From assembly GCA_040879985.1 (NCBI GenBank), contig JBBDJH010000015.1, forward strand, positions 1 to 64,000: DNA of 64,000 nucleotides. Direction: 5' to 3'. A program made the position numbers and the translations under genes. The notes under the pieces are model-generated. The model saw only the letters and a program-made list of their open reading frames with translations. It did not search any database and was not told where the DNA came from. Positions 49,549 to 60,840 of this stretch are shown piece after piece. This DNA comes from VRUE01 sp040879985. Lineage in GTDB: Bacteria > Actinomycetota > Thermoleophilia > Solirubrobacterales > 70-9. How positions within the stretch are numbered: position 1 is the first letter of the stretch; each line of letters opens with the position of its first letter.

Positions 49549-51378
49549 GTGGCGGATCCCGAGATTGGCTCGAACCTTGCCGGCTACCGCCTCGACGCGC
49601 TGATCGCGCGGGGCGGGATGGGGGTCGTCTACCGGGCGACGCAGCTCGCCCTCGAACGCCCCGTCGCCTTGAAGGTGATCGCCCGCCAGTACGCCGACAG
49701 CGCCTCCTTCCGGCGCCGCTTCATCCGCGAGTCGCAGCTTGCCGCGCAGCTCGACCATCCCGGCGTGGTGCCGGTCTACGACGCGCGCGAGGAGGACGGC
49801 GAGCTGCTGGTCGCGATGCGCCTGGTCAAGGGCGGCGACCTGCGCGGCAGGATCGACCGCGACGGCCCGCTGCCGGTCGGCGAGGCGCTCGCGCTGCTCG
49901 ACCAGGTCGCCGCGGCGCTCGACGCCGCCCACGCCGCCGGCATCGTCCACCGCGACGTCAAGCCGCACAACATCCTGCTCGAAGGCGAGCGTGCCTACCT
50001 GAGCGACTTCGGCCTCGCCAAGGCGCTGGGGGAGAGCGGTGTCGCCAGCGGCGCCTCGGTCGTCGGCACGGCCCACTACATGTCGCCGGAGCAGTGGCGG
50101 GCCGACCGGGTCGGCCCGGCCGCCGACGTCTACTCGCTCGGCTGCGTGCTGTTCGAGGCGGTGACCGGGATCGCGCCGTTCGCCCGCCGCGACGGCGAGG
50201 CCGAGCCCGAGTTGCCGCGCGGCCTCGACGCCGCGATCGAGTGCGCCGTCGCCCCGGACCCGGCCGAGCGCTACGCGACCGCCGGCGAGCTGATCGCCGC
50301 CGCCCGCGAGTGCGAGGGCGCGACCCCGGCGAAGACCGCGGTGCTCTCCGAGGGCTCCGACCTGGCGACGCTGCGGTTCGGGGCCGGGGCGCCGCAGGGC
50401 GGCCCGCCCGGCGGCCTGCAGCGATGGCGGCGCTGGATCGCCGGCCTCTTCACCCTCTGGTTCGCCGTGCCGGCGCTCGTCCTCATCGTCGGCACGATCG
50501 TCGCCGGGCTCTTTCTGCTCGACGACGACGTCTCGGTCTCGGACCCGATCGAGGTCGGCGAGCCGCCGCTGCGACTCGCGGTCGGCGCCGGCTCGGTCTG
50601 GGTGACGAGCGCGGCCGACGGGACACTGACCGCGATCGACCCGCGCTCGCGGCGGACGGTCGGGCGGCCCCAGCGTCTCGGCGCGGGCATCTCCGGCGTC
50701 GCCTACGGCGCCGGCTCGGTCTGGATCTCGGATCCGCGCCACGGCGAGGTCCTGCGCGTGCGCCCATCCGAGCCGGGGGTGAGCGAACGGATCGACGTCG
50801 GCGGTCGTCCCGGTGCGATCGTCGTCGGCGGCGGCCGCGTCTGGGTGGCCGACGACGAGGGGTCCGGCGTCACCGCGATCAACCCAAAGGGGGGCCGCGT
50901 CTTCAAACGCGGCATCGAGCCGCACGTCGCCCCGCTGCGACTCACGGTCGGCGCCGGCGCGGTCTGGGTCAGCAGCGCATCGACCGGGACGGTGCGGCGC
51001 ATCGACCTCGGCAGCGCCAACGCCGCAGCGCCAATCCCGGCGGGCCGAGGCCCGGCCGGCGTCACCGTCGGCGGCGGCCTCGTCTGGGTAGCCAACAGCC
51101 GCTCCGACCGCGTAACCCGCGTCGACCCAGCTACCCATTCACTTTTCGGCGAGCCGATCAACGTGGGCGAGAGACCAGGCGGAATCGACGCCGGCACCAG
51201 CACGGTCTGGGTCGCAAACTCGGCCGAGGGCTCGGTCACCCGCATCGACATCGACAGCGGCGAGCTCGTTGGCGACCCCGTCTCCGTCGGCCCCGAACCC
51301 GGTGCCGTCGCCGTGGGCGGTGCAGCTGTCTGGGTAGCCAACAACGGCGACGGCACCGTCCAGCGGATCCAACCCTGA
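49549..51378 (+). CDS. PknB-type Ser/Thr kinase with extracellular propeller
   Basis: 609 residues from GTG 49549. Kinase domain (about 12-265): GGMGVVYRA loop, VALKVIA lysine, IVHRDVKPHNILL catalytic loop, LSDFGLAKAL and MSPEQWR. A juxtamembrane linker is followed by one transmembrane helix (LWFAVPALVLIVGTIVAGLF, about 303-322) and an outside beta-propeller of Vgb-like repeats (about 335-609; GSVWVTSAADGTLTAIDP, GAVWVSSASTGTVRRID, STVWVANSAEGSVTRIDI). It replaces the PASTA domains of classical PknB. It may sense a wall or matrix ligand and signal through the nearby FHA protein. Confidence 0.88.
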   Translation: MADPEIGSNLAGYRLDALIARGGMGVVYRATQLALERPVALKVIARQYADSASFRRRFIRESQLAAQLDHPGVVPVYDAREEDGELLVAMRLVKGGDLRGRIDRDGPLPVGEALALLDQVAAALDAAHAAGIVHRDVKPHNILLEGERAYLSDFGLAKALGESGVASGASVVGTAHYMSPEQWRADRVGPAADVYSLGCVLFEAVTGIAPFARRDGEAEPELPRGLDAAIECAVAPDPAERYATAGELIAAARECEGATPAKTAVLSEGSDLATLRFGAGAPQGGPPGGLQRWRRWIAGLFTLWFAVPALVLIVGTIVAGLFLLDDDVSVSDPIEVGEPPLRLAVGAGSVWVTSAADGTLTAIDPRSRRTVGRPQRLGAGISGVAYGAGSVWISDPRHGEVLRVRPSEPGVSERIDVGGRPGAIVVGGGRVWVADDEGSGVTAINPKGGRVFKRGIEPHVAPLRLTVGAGAVWVSSASTGTVRRIDLGSANAAAPIPAGRGPAGVTVGGGLVWVANSRSDRVTRVDPATHSLFGEPINVGERPGGIDAGTSTVWVANSAEGSVTRIDIDSGELVGDPVSVGPEPGAVAVGGAAVWVANNGDGTVQRIQP

Positions 51379-51401
51379 GACCGGGGGCCCTCCCCGGTGC
51401 A

Positions 51402-51514
51402 GGGCCTATCCCGGTAGGGGCGGAACGTCTTGTACTTTTTCTGCGGCGACGCCCGCGGACGACCGCCAACTGTCTTCAGAAAAAGTTAAGTGGAGCCCCT
51501 ACCGGGATAGGCCC
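51402..51514. repeat. 113-bp element with nested inverted repeats (MITE-like)
   Basis: GGGCCTATCCCGGTAGGGGC (51402-51421) is the exact complement of 51495-51514. Inside, ACTTTTTCTG (51434-51443) is the exact complement of 51477-51486. It fills the gap between the kinase gene and tkt. The long perfect ends with a GC-rich core look like a miniature inverted-repeat element or an elaborate terminator. Confidence 0.65.
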
Positions 51515-51559
51515 CGAGCAACGCTGAGCGACACCGTCAATCGATAAGGTCGCGAATCG

Positions 51560-53628
<2,069 letters not shown>

Positions 53629-53632
<4 letters not shown>

Positions 53633-54705
53633 AGCCGACCGCGAAACTGAACCAACTCGGCCAGAGCCTCTGGCTCGACAACATCACCCGCACGATGCTC
53701 GGCGACGGCACGCTCGCCGGCTACATCGAGGAGCTCTCGGTCACCGGGCTGACCTCGAACCCGACGATCTTCGACAAGGCGATCTCCGCCGGCGACGCCT
53801 ACGACGAGCAGATCGCCGAACTCTCCGCCGAACTCAGCGACGTCGAGGAGATCTTCTTCCAGCTCGCCCTGGCCGACCTGCGCGACGCGACCGATCTCTT
53901 CAAGGACGTGCACCGGCGCACCGCCGGGGTCGACGGCTATTGCTCGCTCGAGGTCTCGCCGAAGCTCGCCGACGAGACGCGGGCGACGATCGAGCAGGCG
54001 GCGCGCCTGCACGGCGAAGCGCAGCGGGAGAACCTCTTCATCAAGATCCCGGGGACCACGGCCGGCCTGCCGGCGATCGAGGAGACGATCTTCGCCGGCA
54101 TCCCCGTCAACGTCACGCTGCTCTTCGATCGCGAGCAGTACCTGGCTGCCGCCGACGCCTACATGAAGGGGATCGAGCGACGGATCGAGGCCGGGCTCAA
54201 CCCCGACGTCGCCTCGGTCGCCTCGATCTTCATGAGCCGCTGGGACGTCGCCGTCGCCGAGGAAGTGCCGGACGAGCTGCGCGACCGGCTTGGACTGGCG
54301 ATCGGCCTCCGCGCCTACCGCGCCTACCGCGAGCTGCTCGACTCGCCGCGCATGCAACGGCTGATGAACGAGGGCGCCCGCCCGCAGCGGCTGCTCTGGG
54401 CGAGCACCGGGACCAAGGACCCCGACGCCTCCGACGTCCTCTACATCGAGGGCTTCGCCTCGCCGTTCACCGTCAACACGATGCCCGAGCCGACCCTGAA
54501 GGCCTTCGCCGACCACGGCGAGGTCGGCGAGCCGGTCCCGGCCGACGGCGGCGACGCCGAGAGCGTCCTGGCCGAGTTCGGCAAGGCCGGGATCGACGTC
54601 GAGGCGCTTGCCGAGCGCCTCCAGGAGGAGGGCAAGGCGGCCTTCGTCGACTCCTGGGACGAACTCTTGAAGTCGATCGACGCACAGCTCGGAGCGCGGG
54701 CGTGA
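53629..54705 (+). CDS. tal: Transaldolase
   Basis: 358 residues, ATG 53629 overlapping the tkt stop. ELSVTGLTSNPTIFDKAISA (about 35-54), catalytic FIKIPGTTAGLPA (about 137-149, Schiff-base Lys) and ASIFMSRWDVAV (about 200-211). The actinobacterial type (class with the long C-terminal helices) used in the pentose phosphate cycle. 63 bp to pgi, a gap that contains a hairpin. Confidence 0.93.
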
Positions 54706-54727
54706 GCCCCCCAGCCAACCTGTTCCC

Positions 54728-54764
54728 CTGTTCCTTCTGTGTGCTATCCAGACAAAAGGAACAG
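54728..54764 (+). promoter_or_regulatory. 5'-leader hairpin burying the pgi Shine-Dalgarno
   Basis: CTGTTCCTT (54728-54736) pairs with AAGGAACAG (54756-54764); the 3' arm contains AAGGA, eight bases before the GTG start of pgi. The loop holds CTTCTG at its 5' side, GTGCTATCC in the middle and CAGACAAAAG at its 3' side, similar to the cydB leader hairpin. It suggests control of translation start, or a repeat unit that happens to sit there. Confidence 0.5.
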
Positions 54765-54768
54765 CGGA

Positions 54769-56403
54769 GTGAGTAAGGGTCTGCGTGAGGGGCGGGCATG
54801 GGGGGCGCTCGAAAGCCACCACGCGCAGATCGGCGACACCCACCTGCGTGAGCTCTTCGCCGCCGACCCGGCCCGCGGCGAGCGCCTCGTCGCCGACGGG
54901 GCCGGCCTGCACCTCGACTTCTCGAAGAACCGGGTCAGCGACGAGACGATGATCCTGCTCGGCGAGCTGGCCCGCGAGCGCGGCGTCGAGGCGCGCCGCG
55001 AAGCGATGTTCGCCGGCGAGCAGATCAACGTCTCCGAGGACCGCGCCGTCCTGCACGTCGCCCTGCGGATGCCGCGCGAGCGCTCGCTGATCGTCGACGG
55101 CGTCGACGTCGTCCGCGAGGTGCACGAGACGCTCGACCGGATGGGCGAGTTCGCCGAGCGGATCCGCTCGGGCGCCTGGACCGGCCACACCGGTAAGCCG
55201 ATCCGCAACGTCGTCAACGTCGGCATCGGCGGCTCCGACCTCGGCCCGGTGATGGCTTACGAGGCGCTGCGCCACTTCAGCCGCCGGGAGATGACCTTCC
55301 GCTTCGTCTCCAACGTCGACGGCACCGACTTCGCCGAGTGCACCCGCGACCTCGATCCGGCGGAGACGCTGTTCGTGATCTCCTCGAAGACCTTCACGAC
55401 GCTGGAGACGATGACCAACGCCCGCAGCGCCCGCGAGTGGCTGCTGGCCGGGCTGGGCGGCGAGGAGGCGGCGATCGCCAAGCACTTCGTCGCCGTCTCG
55501 ACCAACGCCGCCGAGGTCGCCGAGTTCGGCATCGACACCGCGAACATGTTCGGCTTCTGGGACTGGGTCGGCGGCCGCTACTCGATGGACTCGGCGATCG
55601 GGCTCTCGACGATGCTGGCGATCGGCCCGGCGCGGTTCGCCGAGATGCTGGCCGGCTTCCACGCGATCGACGAGCACTTCCGCGAGGCGCCCCTCGCCGG
55701 CAACCTGCCGATCACGATGGGCCTGCTCTCGGTCTGGTACGGCGATTTCTTCGGCGCCCAGACCTGCGGCGTCTTCCCCTACGACCAGTACCTGCACCGC
55801 TTCCCGGCCTACCTGCAGCAGCTGACGATGGAGTCCAACGGCAAGCACGTCACGCTCGACGGCGCCCGCGTCGACTACGACACCGGGGCGATCTTTTGGG
55901 GCGAGCCGGGCACCAACGGCCAGCACTCCTTCTACCAGCTGATCCACCAGGGCACGCGCCTGATCCCCTGCGACTTCATCGCCTTCATGCAGAGCAACAA
56001 CCCGCTCGGCGAGCACCACGACCTGTTGATGTCGAACGTCTTCGCCCAGGCGCAGGCGCTGGCCTTCGGCAAGACGGCCGAGCAGGTGCGGGTCGAGGGC
56101 ACGCCCGAGGGGGTCGTCCCGCACCGGGTGATGGAGGGCAACCGGCCCTCGAACACGATCCTCGCCGAGCGCCTCGACCCGTTCACGCTCGGCAGCCTGG
56201 TCGCCCTCTACGAGCACAGCGTCTTCACCCAGGGGGCGATCTGGGGGATCGACTCCTTCGACCAGTGGGGGGTCGAGCTGGGCAAGGCGCTGGCCGTCGC
56301 GATCATTCCCGAGCTGCAGGCCGAGGCGGAGCCCGAGCTCTCCCACGACAGCTCGACCAACGCGCTGATCCGCCGCTACCGCCAGGCGAGGCGGCGGCTG
56401 TAG
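54769..56403 (+). CDS. pgi: Glucose-6-phosphate isomerase
   Basis: 544 residues from GTG 54769 (the upstream extension codes the hairpin). NVGIGGSDLGPVMAYEAL (about 146-163), VISSKTFTTLETMTN (about 203-217), GGRYSMDSAIGLSTML (about 265-280) with the catalytic Glu in FYQLIHQGTRL, and SFDQWGVELGKALA (about 500-513). Interconverts glucose and fructose 6-phosphate, closing the pentose phosphate cycle. It is followed 4 bp later by cydA. Confidence 0.93.
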   Translation: MSKGLREGRAWGALESHHAQIGDTHLRELFAADPARGERLVADGAGLHLDFSKNRVSDETMILLGELARERGVEARREAMFAGEQINVSEDRAVLHVALRMPRERSLIVDGVDVVREVHETLDRMGEFAERIRSGAWTGHTGKPIRNVVNVGIGGSDLGPVMAYEALRHFSRREMTFRFVSNVDGTDFAECTRDLDPAETLFVISSKTFTTLETMTNARSAREWLLAGLGGEEAAIAKHFVAVSTNAAEVAEFGIDTANMFGFWDWVGGRYSMDSAIGLSTMLAIGPARFAEMLAGFHAIDEHFREAPLAGNLPITMGLLSVWYGDFFGAQTCGVFPYDQYLHRFPAYLQQLTMESNGKHVTLDGARVDYDTGAIFWGEPGTNGQHSFYQLIHQGTRLIPCDFIAFMQSNNPLGEHHDLLMSNVFAQAQALAFGKTAEQVRVEGTPEGVVPHRVMEGNRPSNTILAERLDPFTLGSLVALYEHSVFTQGAIWGIDSFDQWGVELGKALAVAIIPELQAEAEPELSHDSSTNALIRRYRQARRRL

Positions 56404-56406
56404 CCC

Positions 56407-57792
56407 ATGCCCGGCCCCGACGCGCTACTGCTCGCCGCGTCGGAGTCGAACCTGCTCGCGGCGCGCCAGATGATGGCGTTCACGCTCGGCTTCCACATCG
56501 TCCTCGCCTGCGTCGGGGTCGCCTTCCCGGCGCTCGTCCTCACCGCCAACTACATCGGCCTCAAACGCAACGACCCCGACGCGATGCGGCTGGCGCGGCG
56601 CTGGTCGAAGGTCGCCGCGGTCACCTTCGCGGTCGGCGCCGTCACCGGCACCGTGCTCAGCTTCGAGTTCGGCCTGCTCTGGCCCGAGTTCATGGCGCGC
56701 TTCGGCGACGTCTTCGGGGTCGCCTTCGCGATCGAGGGGCTGTTCTTCTTCACCGAGGCGATCTTCCTCGCGATCTACATCTACGGCTGGAAGCGGCTGG
56801 GTGGCTGGGCGCACTTCTGGTCGGGGGTGCCGATGTTCGTCGCCGGGATCGGCGGCGCCTTCTCGGTGGTGGCCGCCAACGCCTGGATGAACACGCCGCA
56901 GGGTTTCACCCTCGACGCCGCCGGCCGGGTCGTCGACACGGCCCCGCTCGAGGTCCTCTTCAGCCCCGCGTGGGTCTACGAGGTGCCGCACATGATCCTC
57001 GCCGCCTATATGGTCGCCGGCTTCCTCTTCGCCTCGGTCTACGCGGTCGGGATGCTGAAGGGACGGCGCGACCGCCACCACCGGCTCGGGCTGCTGATCC
57101 CGCTGACGATCGCCTGCGCCCTGACCCCGCTGCAGATCTTCGTCGGCGACGTCGCCGCGCGTGGAGTCGCCGACCACCAGCCGGCCAAGTTCGCCGGCTT
57201 CGAGTGCATCCAGGAGACCGGCCCCAACCAGACCGAGTACCTGGGCGGGATCTGCACCGATGACGGGGTCAAGGGGGCGATCGGGATCCCCGGCCTCGAC
57301 TCGTGGCTGGTCGGCTTCAGCACCGACACCGTGGTCACCGGCCTCAACGACATCCCGCCGGACGAGCGGCCGCCGGCCAACACCCTGCTCCACCTCTCCT
57401 TCGACGCGATGGTCGGGATCGGCTTCGCCATGCTGGCGCTCGCCGGCTGGCTCGCCTTCGCCTGGTGGCGGCGGCGCGACATCCCCGCGACGCCCTGGTT
57501 CCTGCGCGCCGTCTCGATCTCCGGGATGGCGGCGATCGTCGCCGTCTGGTGCGGCTGGATCGTCACCGAGGTCGGCCGCCAGCCCTGGATCGTGCAGGGC
57601 CACATGCGCACCGAGGAAGCGGTGACCGAGGCGGAGGGGATCTGGTTCGTCTTCGCCGGCACGATGCTGCTCTACGCGGCCCTCGGCGCGACCACGATCC
57701 TCGTCCTGCGCGGCATGGCGCGGCGCTGGCGCGAGCAGGGCGAGGGCGGCGAGGCGGAAACCCCCTACGGCCCGCCGGGGGGTTCCGCATGA
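56407..57792 (+). CDS. cydA: Cytochrome bd-type quinol oxidase subunit I
   Basis: 461 residues with nine or so transmembrane helices. MMAFTLGFHIVLACVGVAFP (about 22-41) holds the low-spin/heme His; VTGTVLSFEFGLLWPEFMAR, FFFTEAIFLAIYIYGWKRL and VVAANAWMNTPQGFTL are family blocks. The GRQPW motif is in TEVGRQPWIVQGHMRTEEAV (about 381-400). The Q loop is short, the CIO-like type. It oxidises quinol with O2 at high affinity. 4 bp after pgi and 61 bp before cydB. Confidence 0.92.
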   Translation: MPGPDALLLAASESNLLAARQMMAFTLGFHIVLACVGVAFPALVLTANYIGLKRNDPDAMRLARRWSKVAAVTFAVGAVTGTVLSFEFGLLWPEFMARFGDVFGVAFAIEGLFFFTEAIFLAIYIYGWKRLGGWAHFWSGVPMFVAGIGGAFSVVAANAWMNTPQGFTLDAAGRVVDTAPLEVLFSPAWVYEVPHMILAAYMVAGFLFASVYAVGMLKGRRDRHHRLGLLIPLTIACALTPLQIFVGDVAARGVADHQPAKFAGFECIQETGPNQTEYLGGICTDDGVKGAIGIPGLDSWLVGFSTDTVVTGLNDIPPDERPPANTLLHLSFDAMVGIGFAMLALAGWLAFAWWRRRDIPATPWFLRAVSISGMAAIVAVWCGWIVTEVGRQPWIVQGHMRTEEAVTEAEGIWFVFAGTMLLYAALGATTILVLRGMARRWREQGEGGEAETPYGPPGGSA

Positions 57793-57793
57793 G

Positions 57794-57842
57794 CTTCCGG
57801 TGTGCCTTTTGCCCCTCAGAGAGACATAAAGCACACCGGAAG
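57794..57842 (+). promoter_or_regulatory. Hairpin in cydA-cydB gap burying the cydB Shine-Dalgarno
   Basis: CTTCCGGTGTGC (57794-57805) is the exact complement of 57831-57842, with a 25-nt loop. The 3' arm ends in GGAAGG (57838-57843), the ribosome-binding site 10 bases before the GTG of cydB. The loop starts CTTTTG and ends GAGACATAAA, like the pgi leader loop. It begins 2 bp after the cydA stop. Confidence 0.55.
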
Positions 57843-57853
57843 GTCGTGGCGTC

Positions 57854-58861
57854 GTGAGCAAGGCCGACGCCTGCGCCGCGATCCTCTGGATCGGCGCGAC
57901 GATGTACGCGGTCTTCGGCGGGGCCGACTTCGGCGCCGGCCTCTGGGACCTGCTGGCCGGCGGCGCCGAGCGCGGCAGCCGGGCGCGGGCGCGGATCCAG
58001 CGCTCGATCACGCCGGTCTGGGAGGCCAACCACGTCTGGCTGATCTTCATCCTCGTCGTCCTCTGGACCGCCTTCCCGGAGGTCTTCGCGGCGATCATGT
58101 CGACCCTGTACGTGCCGCTGACCCTGGCCGCGCTGGGGATCGTCCTGCGCGGCGCGGCCTTCGCCTTCCGCAAGTCGGTCGAGGGGCTGCCGGCGCGGCG
58201 GGCGCTCGGCGCCACCTTCGCCCTCTCCTCGGTGATGACGCCCTTCTTCATGGGTACGGTCGTCGGCGCGATCGCCTCCGGCAACGTGCCCGCCGAGGGC
58301 AACGGCGCCGCCTTCTCGAGCTGGCTCGAGCCACTGCCGCTGCTCATCGGGGCGCTGTTCGTCGCCAGCGGCGCCTACCTGGCGGCGATCTTCCTCGTCG
58401 CCGACTCGCACCGGGCGGGTGACAGCGAGATGGAGGGCTATTTCGCCGGGCGAGCCCTCGCCGCCGGCCTCGTCGCCGGCGCTCTCGCCGTGCTCGGCCT
58501 GGTCGCCCTGCATGCCGACGCGCGATACGTCTACGAGCGCCTGATCGTCGAGGGGCTGCCGCTGGTGATCGTCTCGATGCTCTGTGGCTTCGGCGTGCTG
58601 GCGCTGCTGCTGCGCCGCGGCCGGCGCGGGCTGCGACCGCTGGCGATCGCCGCCGTCGCCGCGATTATCTGGGGCTGGGGCGTCGCCCAGTTCCCCTACC
58701 TGCTGCCGACCTCGCTCGAGATCGCCGCCGCGGCGGCGCCCGACCCGACCCTGACCTCGGTGCTGGTCGTCTTCGGCGTCGCCACCGTGACCATCCTGCC
58801 CGCCCTTGGCCTGCTCTACACGCTCGCCCAGCGCGACATCGTCGGCGAGTCCGGCGAGTAG
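57854..58861 (+). CDS. cydB: Cytochrome bd-type quinol oxidase subunit II
   Basis: 335 residues, eight transmembrane helices. GADFGAGLWDLLAG (about 23-36), ITPVWEANHVWLIFILVVLW (about 52-71) and AFPEVFAAIMSTLYVPLTL are the CydB hallmarks. GTG 57854 comes after GGAAGG in the leader hairpin. Partner of CydA in the membrane. No cydCD or cydX seen in the window. Confidence 0.92.
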   Translation: MSKADACAAILWIGATMYAVFGGADFGAGLWDLLAGGAERGSRARARIQRSITPVWEANHVWLIFILVVLWTAFPEVFAAIMSTLYVPLTLAALGIVLRGAAFAFRKSVEGLPARRALGATFALSSVMTPFFMGTVVGAIASGNVPAEGNGAAFSSWLEPLPLLIGALFVASGAYLAAIFLVADSHRAGDSEMEGYFAGRALAAGLVAGALAVLGLVALHADARYVYERLIVEGLPLVIVSMLCGFGVLALLLRRGRRGLRPLAIAAVAAIIWGWGVAQFPYLLPTSLEIAAAAAPDPTLTSVLVVFGVATVTILPALGLLYTLAQRDIVGESGE

Positions 58862-58872
58862 CGGCCGCCGTG

Positions 58873-59565
58873 ATGGCCGGGCCCGCGATCAAGGCCGTCC
58901 TCTTCGACATCGACGGCACCTTGCTTGTGACGGGGGGCGCCGGCGGGGTCGCCTGGCAGCGCGCCTTCGAGCAGCTCTACGGGGTCGAGGCGGACGTCGC
59001 CGAGCACACCGACGCCGGCATGACCGATCCCGAGATCGTCAGGATCGTCTTCCGCGAGGTGATCGGCCGGGAGGGGACGCAGGCCGAGCGCGCGCAGGCG
59101 ATCGGCTGCTACCTCAGGCACCTGCCCGACGCGGTCGCCGAGTCGACCCGCTACCGGACGATGCCGGGGATCGAACCGCTGCTCGAGCGGCTGATCGAGG
59201 CCGGGGTGCTGCTCGGCCTGGTCACCGGCAACATCGAGGCCGCCGCCCACATCAAGCTCGCCCGCGCCCAGCTCAACCGCTTCTTCTCCTGCGGCGGCTA
59301 CGGCTCCGACTCCCCCGACCGCACCGAGGTGACCAAGGCCGCCCTCTCCCGCGCCAAGCTCGTCTCCGGCAACAGTCTCGAGGACAGCTCATGCATCGCC
59401 GTCGGCGACACCCCCCGCGACGTTACGGCCGGGCACGGAGCCGGAATCAAGGTCGTCGGCGTGGCCACCGGCAGCTACTCGACCGATCAGCTATCCGAGG
59501 CGGGCGCCGACTGGGCGATCGAGTCGGTCGAGGGGGGCTTTCCAAGCGAGCAGCGCGCCTGGTAA
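58873..59565 (+). CDS. HAD-family phosphatase
   Basis: 230 residues. Motif I VLFDIDGTLLVTGG (about 10-23), motif II LGLVTGNIEAAAH (about 114-126), motif IV CIAVGDTPRDVTAG (about 174-187). The helical cap (about 25-90) is that of phosphoglycolate-phosphatase/beta-PGM-like subfamily I enzymes. Substrate unknown. The last 79 bp overlap the end of the convergent cyclopropane synthase gene. Confidence 0.85.
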   Translation: MAGPAIKAVLFDIDGTLLVTGGAGGVAWQRAFEQLYGVEADVAEHTDAGMTDPEIVRIVFREVIGREGTQAERAQAIGCYLRHLPDAVAESTRYRTMPGIEPLLERLIEAGVLLGLVTGNIEAAAHIKLARAQLNRFFSCGGYGSDSPDRTEVTKAALSRAKLVSGNSLEDSSCIAVGDTPRDVTAGHGAGIKVVGVATGSYSTDQLSEAGADWAIESVEGGFPSEQRAW

Positions 59566-60743
59566 ATCGAGAGGAAGCCGTTCTCGAAGCCGTTGCGCGC
59601 CATGCGCAGGTAGAGCCGCCAGACGCGGACCCGTTCCGGCCCCGCCAGGCGGATCGCCTCGTCGAGGTTCTCGTCCAGCCGCCGCGCCCAGTGACGCAGC
59701 GTCTCGGCGTAGTCGTCGCCGAACTCCTCGACGTGGCGGGTGTAGAAGCCGGCCCGCTCGAGCGCCAGCAGGACCCGCGAGAGGTGCAGCGGTTCGGCGT
59801 CGGGGAAGACGTAGCGCTCGGAGAACGGCCCCGCGTCGGGGTCGCTGTGGCGGAGGCGGGCGATGCCGTGGTTGAGCAGCCGCCCGCCGGGCTCGAGCAG
59901 GCCGGCCAGGGTCCGCGCGTAGATGTCGATCTGGGCCGCGCCGACGTGCTCGACCATGCCGATCGAGGCGATCGCGTCGAAGCGCTCGCCGGCCAGGTCG
60001 CGGTAGTCCATCACCCTGATCTCGACCCGGTCGGCGACGCCGGCCCGCTCGGCCCGCTGCCGGGCCTCCTCCGCCTGCGGCGGCGAGAGGGTGATGCCGA
60101 CGACGCTCGCGCCGTGCTTCGTCGCCGCCCAGAGCGGGAAGCTGCCCCAGCCGCAGCCGACGTCGAGCACCCGGTCGCCCTCCTGCAGCGCCAGCTTGCG
60201 GGCGACCGTCTCCAGCTTCTCCTCCTGCGCCGCCTCGAGCGTCTCGGCGCCGCGCGAGAAGATCGCGCAGCTGTAGGTGGTCGACTCGTCGAGGAAGAGC
60301 GAGAAGAACTCGTTGGAGACGTCGTAGTGGTGGCGGACCGCCTCGGCGTCGCGCGCCTTGCTGTGCCGCCGTCCGCTCGGCCGCAGCTCCGCCGCCGGGC
60401 GGCGCGGCGGCCGCTGGATCCCGGCGGCGCGCGCCGCCGCGAGCAGCAGGCGCCGCTTGTCGGCGCCCTCCAGCGGCGGCGGCTGCCAGCCGTCGAGCAG
60501 CTCGATCACGGCGTCGATGTCGTCGACCTCGATCTCACCGCTGACGTAGGCGCGGCCGAGGCCGAGCTGCCCCGGCGCCAGCAGGGCGTGGGCCGCGGCG
60601 CGCGGCGAGCGCACGTAGAAGGTCGGCCCATCGCCGTCGCCGGCGGGGAGCTTCGTCCCGTCCCAGAACTCGACCGCGAACGGCCGCTCGGGGATCCGCG
60701 CTTCGATCTCGCGGCGCAGCGGCTCGGTACGGGCAAAGGGCAT
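59487..60743 (-). CDS. cfa: Cyclopropane-fatty-acyl-phospholipid synthase family protein
   Basis: 418 residues from ATG 60743. N-terminal lipid-binding domain (about 1-130, with AAHALLAPGQLGLGRAYVSG), then HHYDVSNEFFSLFLDESTTY (about 137-156), SAM motif VLDVGCGWGSFPLWAATKHG (about 188-207), VMDYRDLAG, IGMVEHVG and the C-terminal LRHWARRLDENLDEA. The pattern is a CFA/mycolic-type methyltransferase that adds a methylene or methyl group to unsaturated acyl chains of phospholipids. Divergent from the desaturase gene, giving a functional pair: one makes the double bond, the other modifies it. Confidence 0.9.
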   Translation of the reverse strand: MPFARTEPLRREIEARIPERPFAVEFWDGTKLPAGDGDGPTFYVRSPRAAAHALLAPGQLGLGRAYVSGEIEVDDIDAVIELLDGWQPPPLEGADKRRLLLAAARAAGIQRPPRRPAAELRPSGRRHSKARDAEAVRHHYDVSNEFFSLFLDESTTYSCAIFSRGAETLEAAQEEKLETVARKLALQEGDRVLDVGCGWGSFPLWAATKHGASVVGITLSPPQAEEARQRAERAGVADRVEIRVMDYRDLAGERFDAIASIGMVEHVGAAQIDIYARTLAGLLEPGGRLLNHGIARLRHSDPDAGPFSERYVFPDAEPLHLSRVLLALERAGFYTRHVEEFGDDYAETLRHWARRLDENLDEAIRLAGPERVRVWRLYLRMARNGFENGFLSIYQARCSLGKPPSTDSIAQSAPASDS

Positions 60744-60840
60744 TGCGGAAACCCTAATGCCAGTGTCGCCGCAGCGCGACCCCGTTCGCGTTAGGCATCC
60801 CGAAGGGGGAACCGCGGCGGCCCCTATGATTGCGGGTCGT

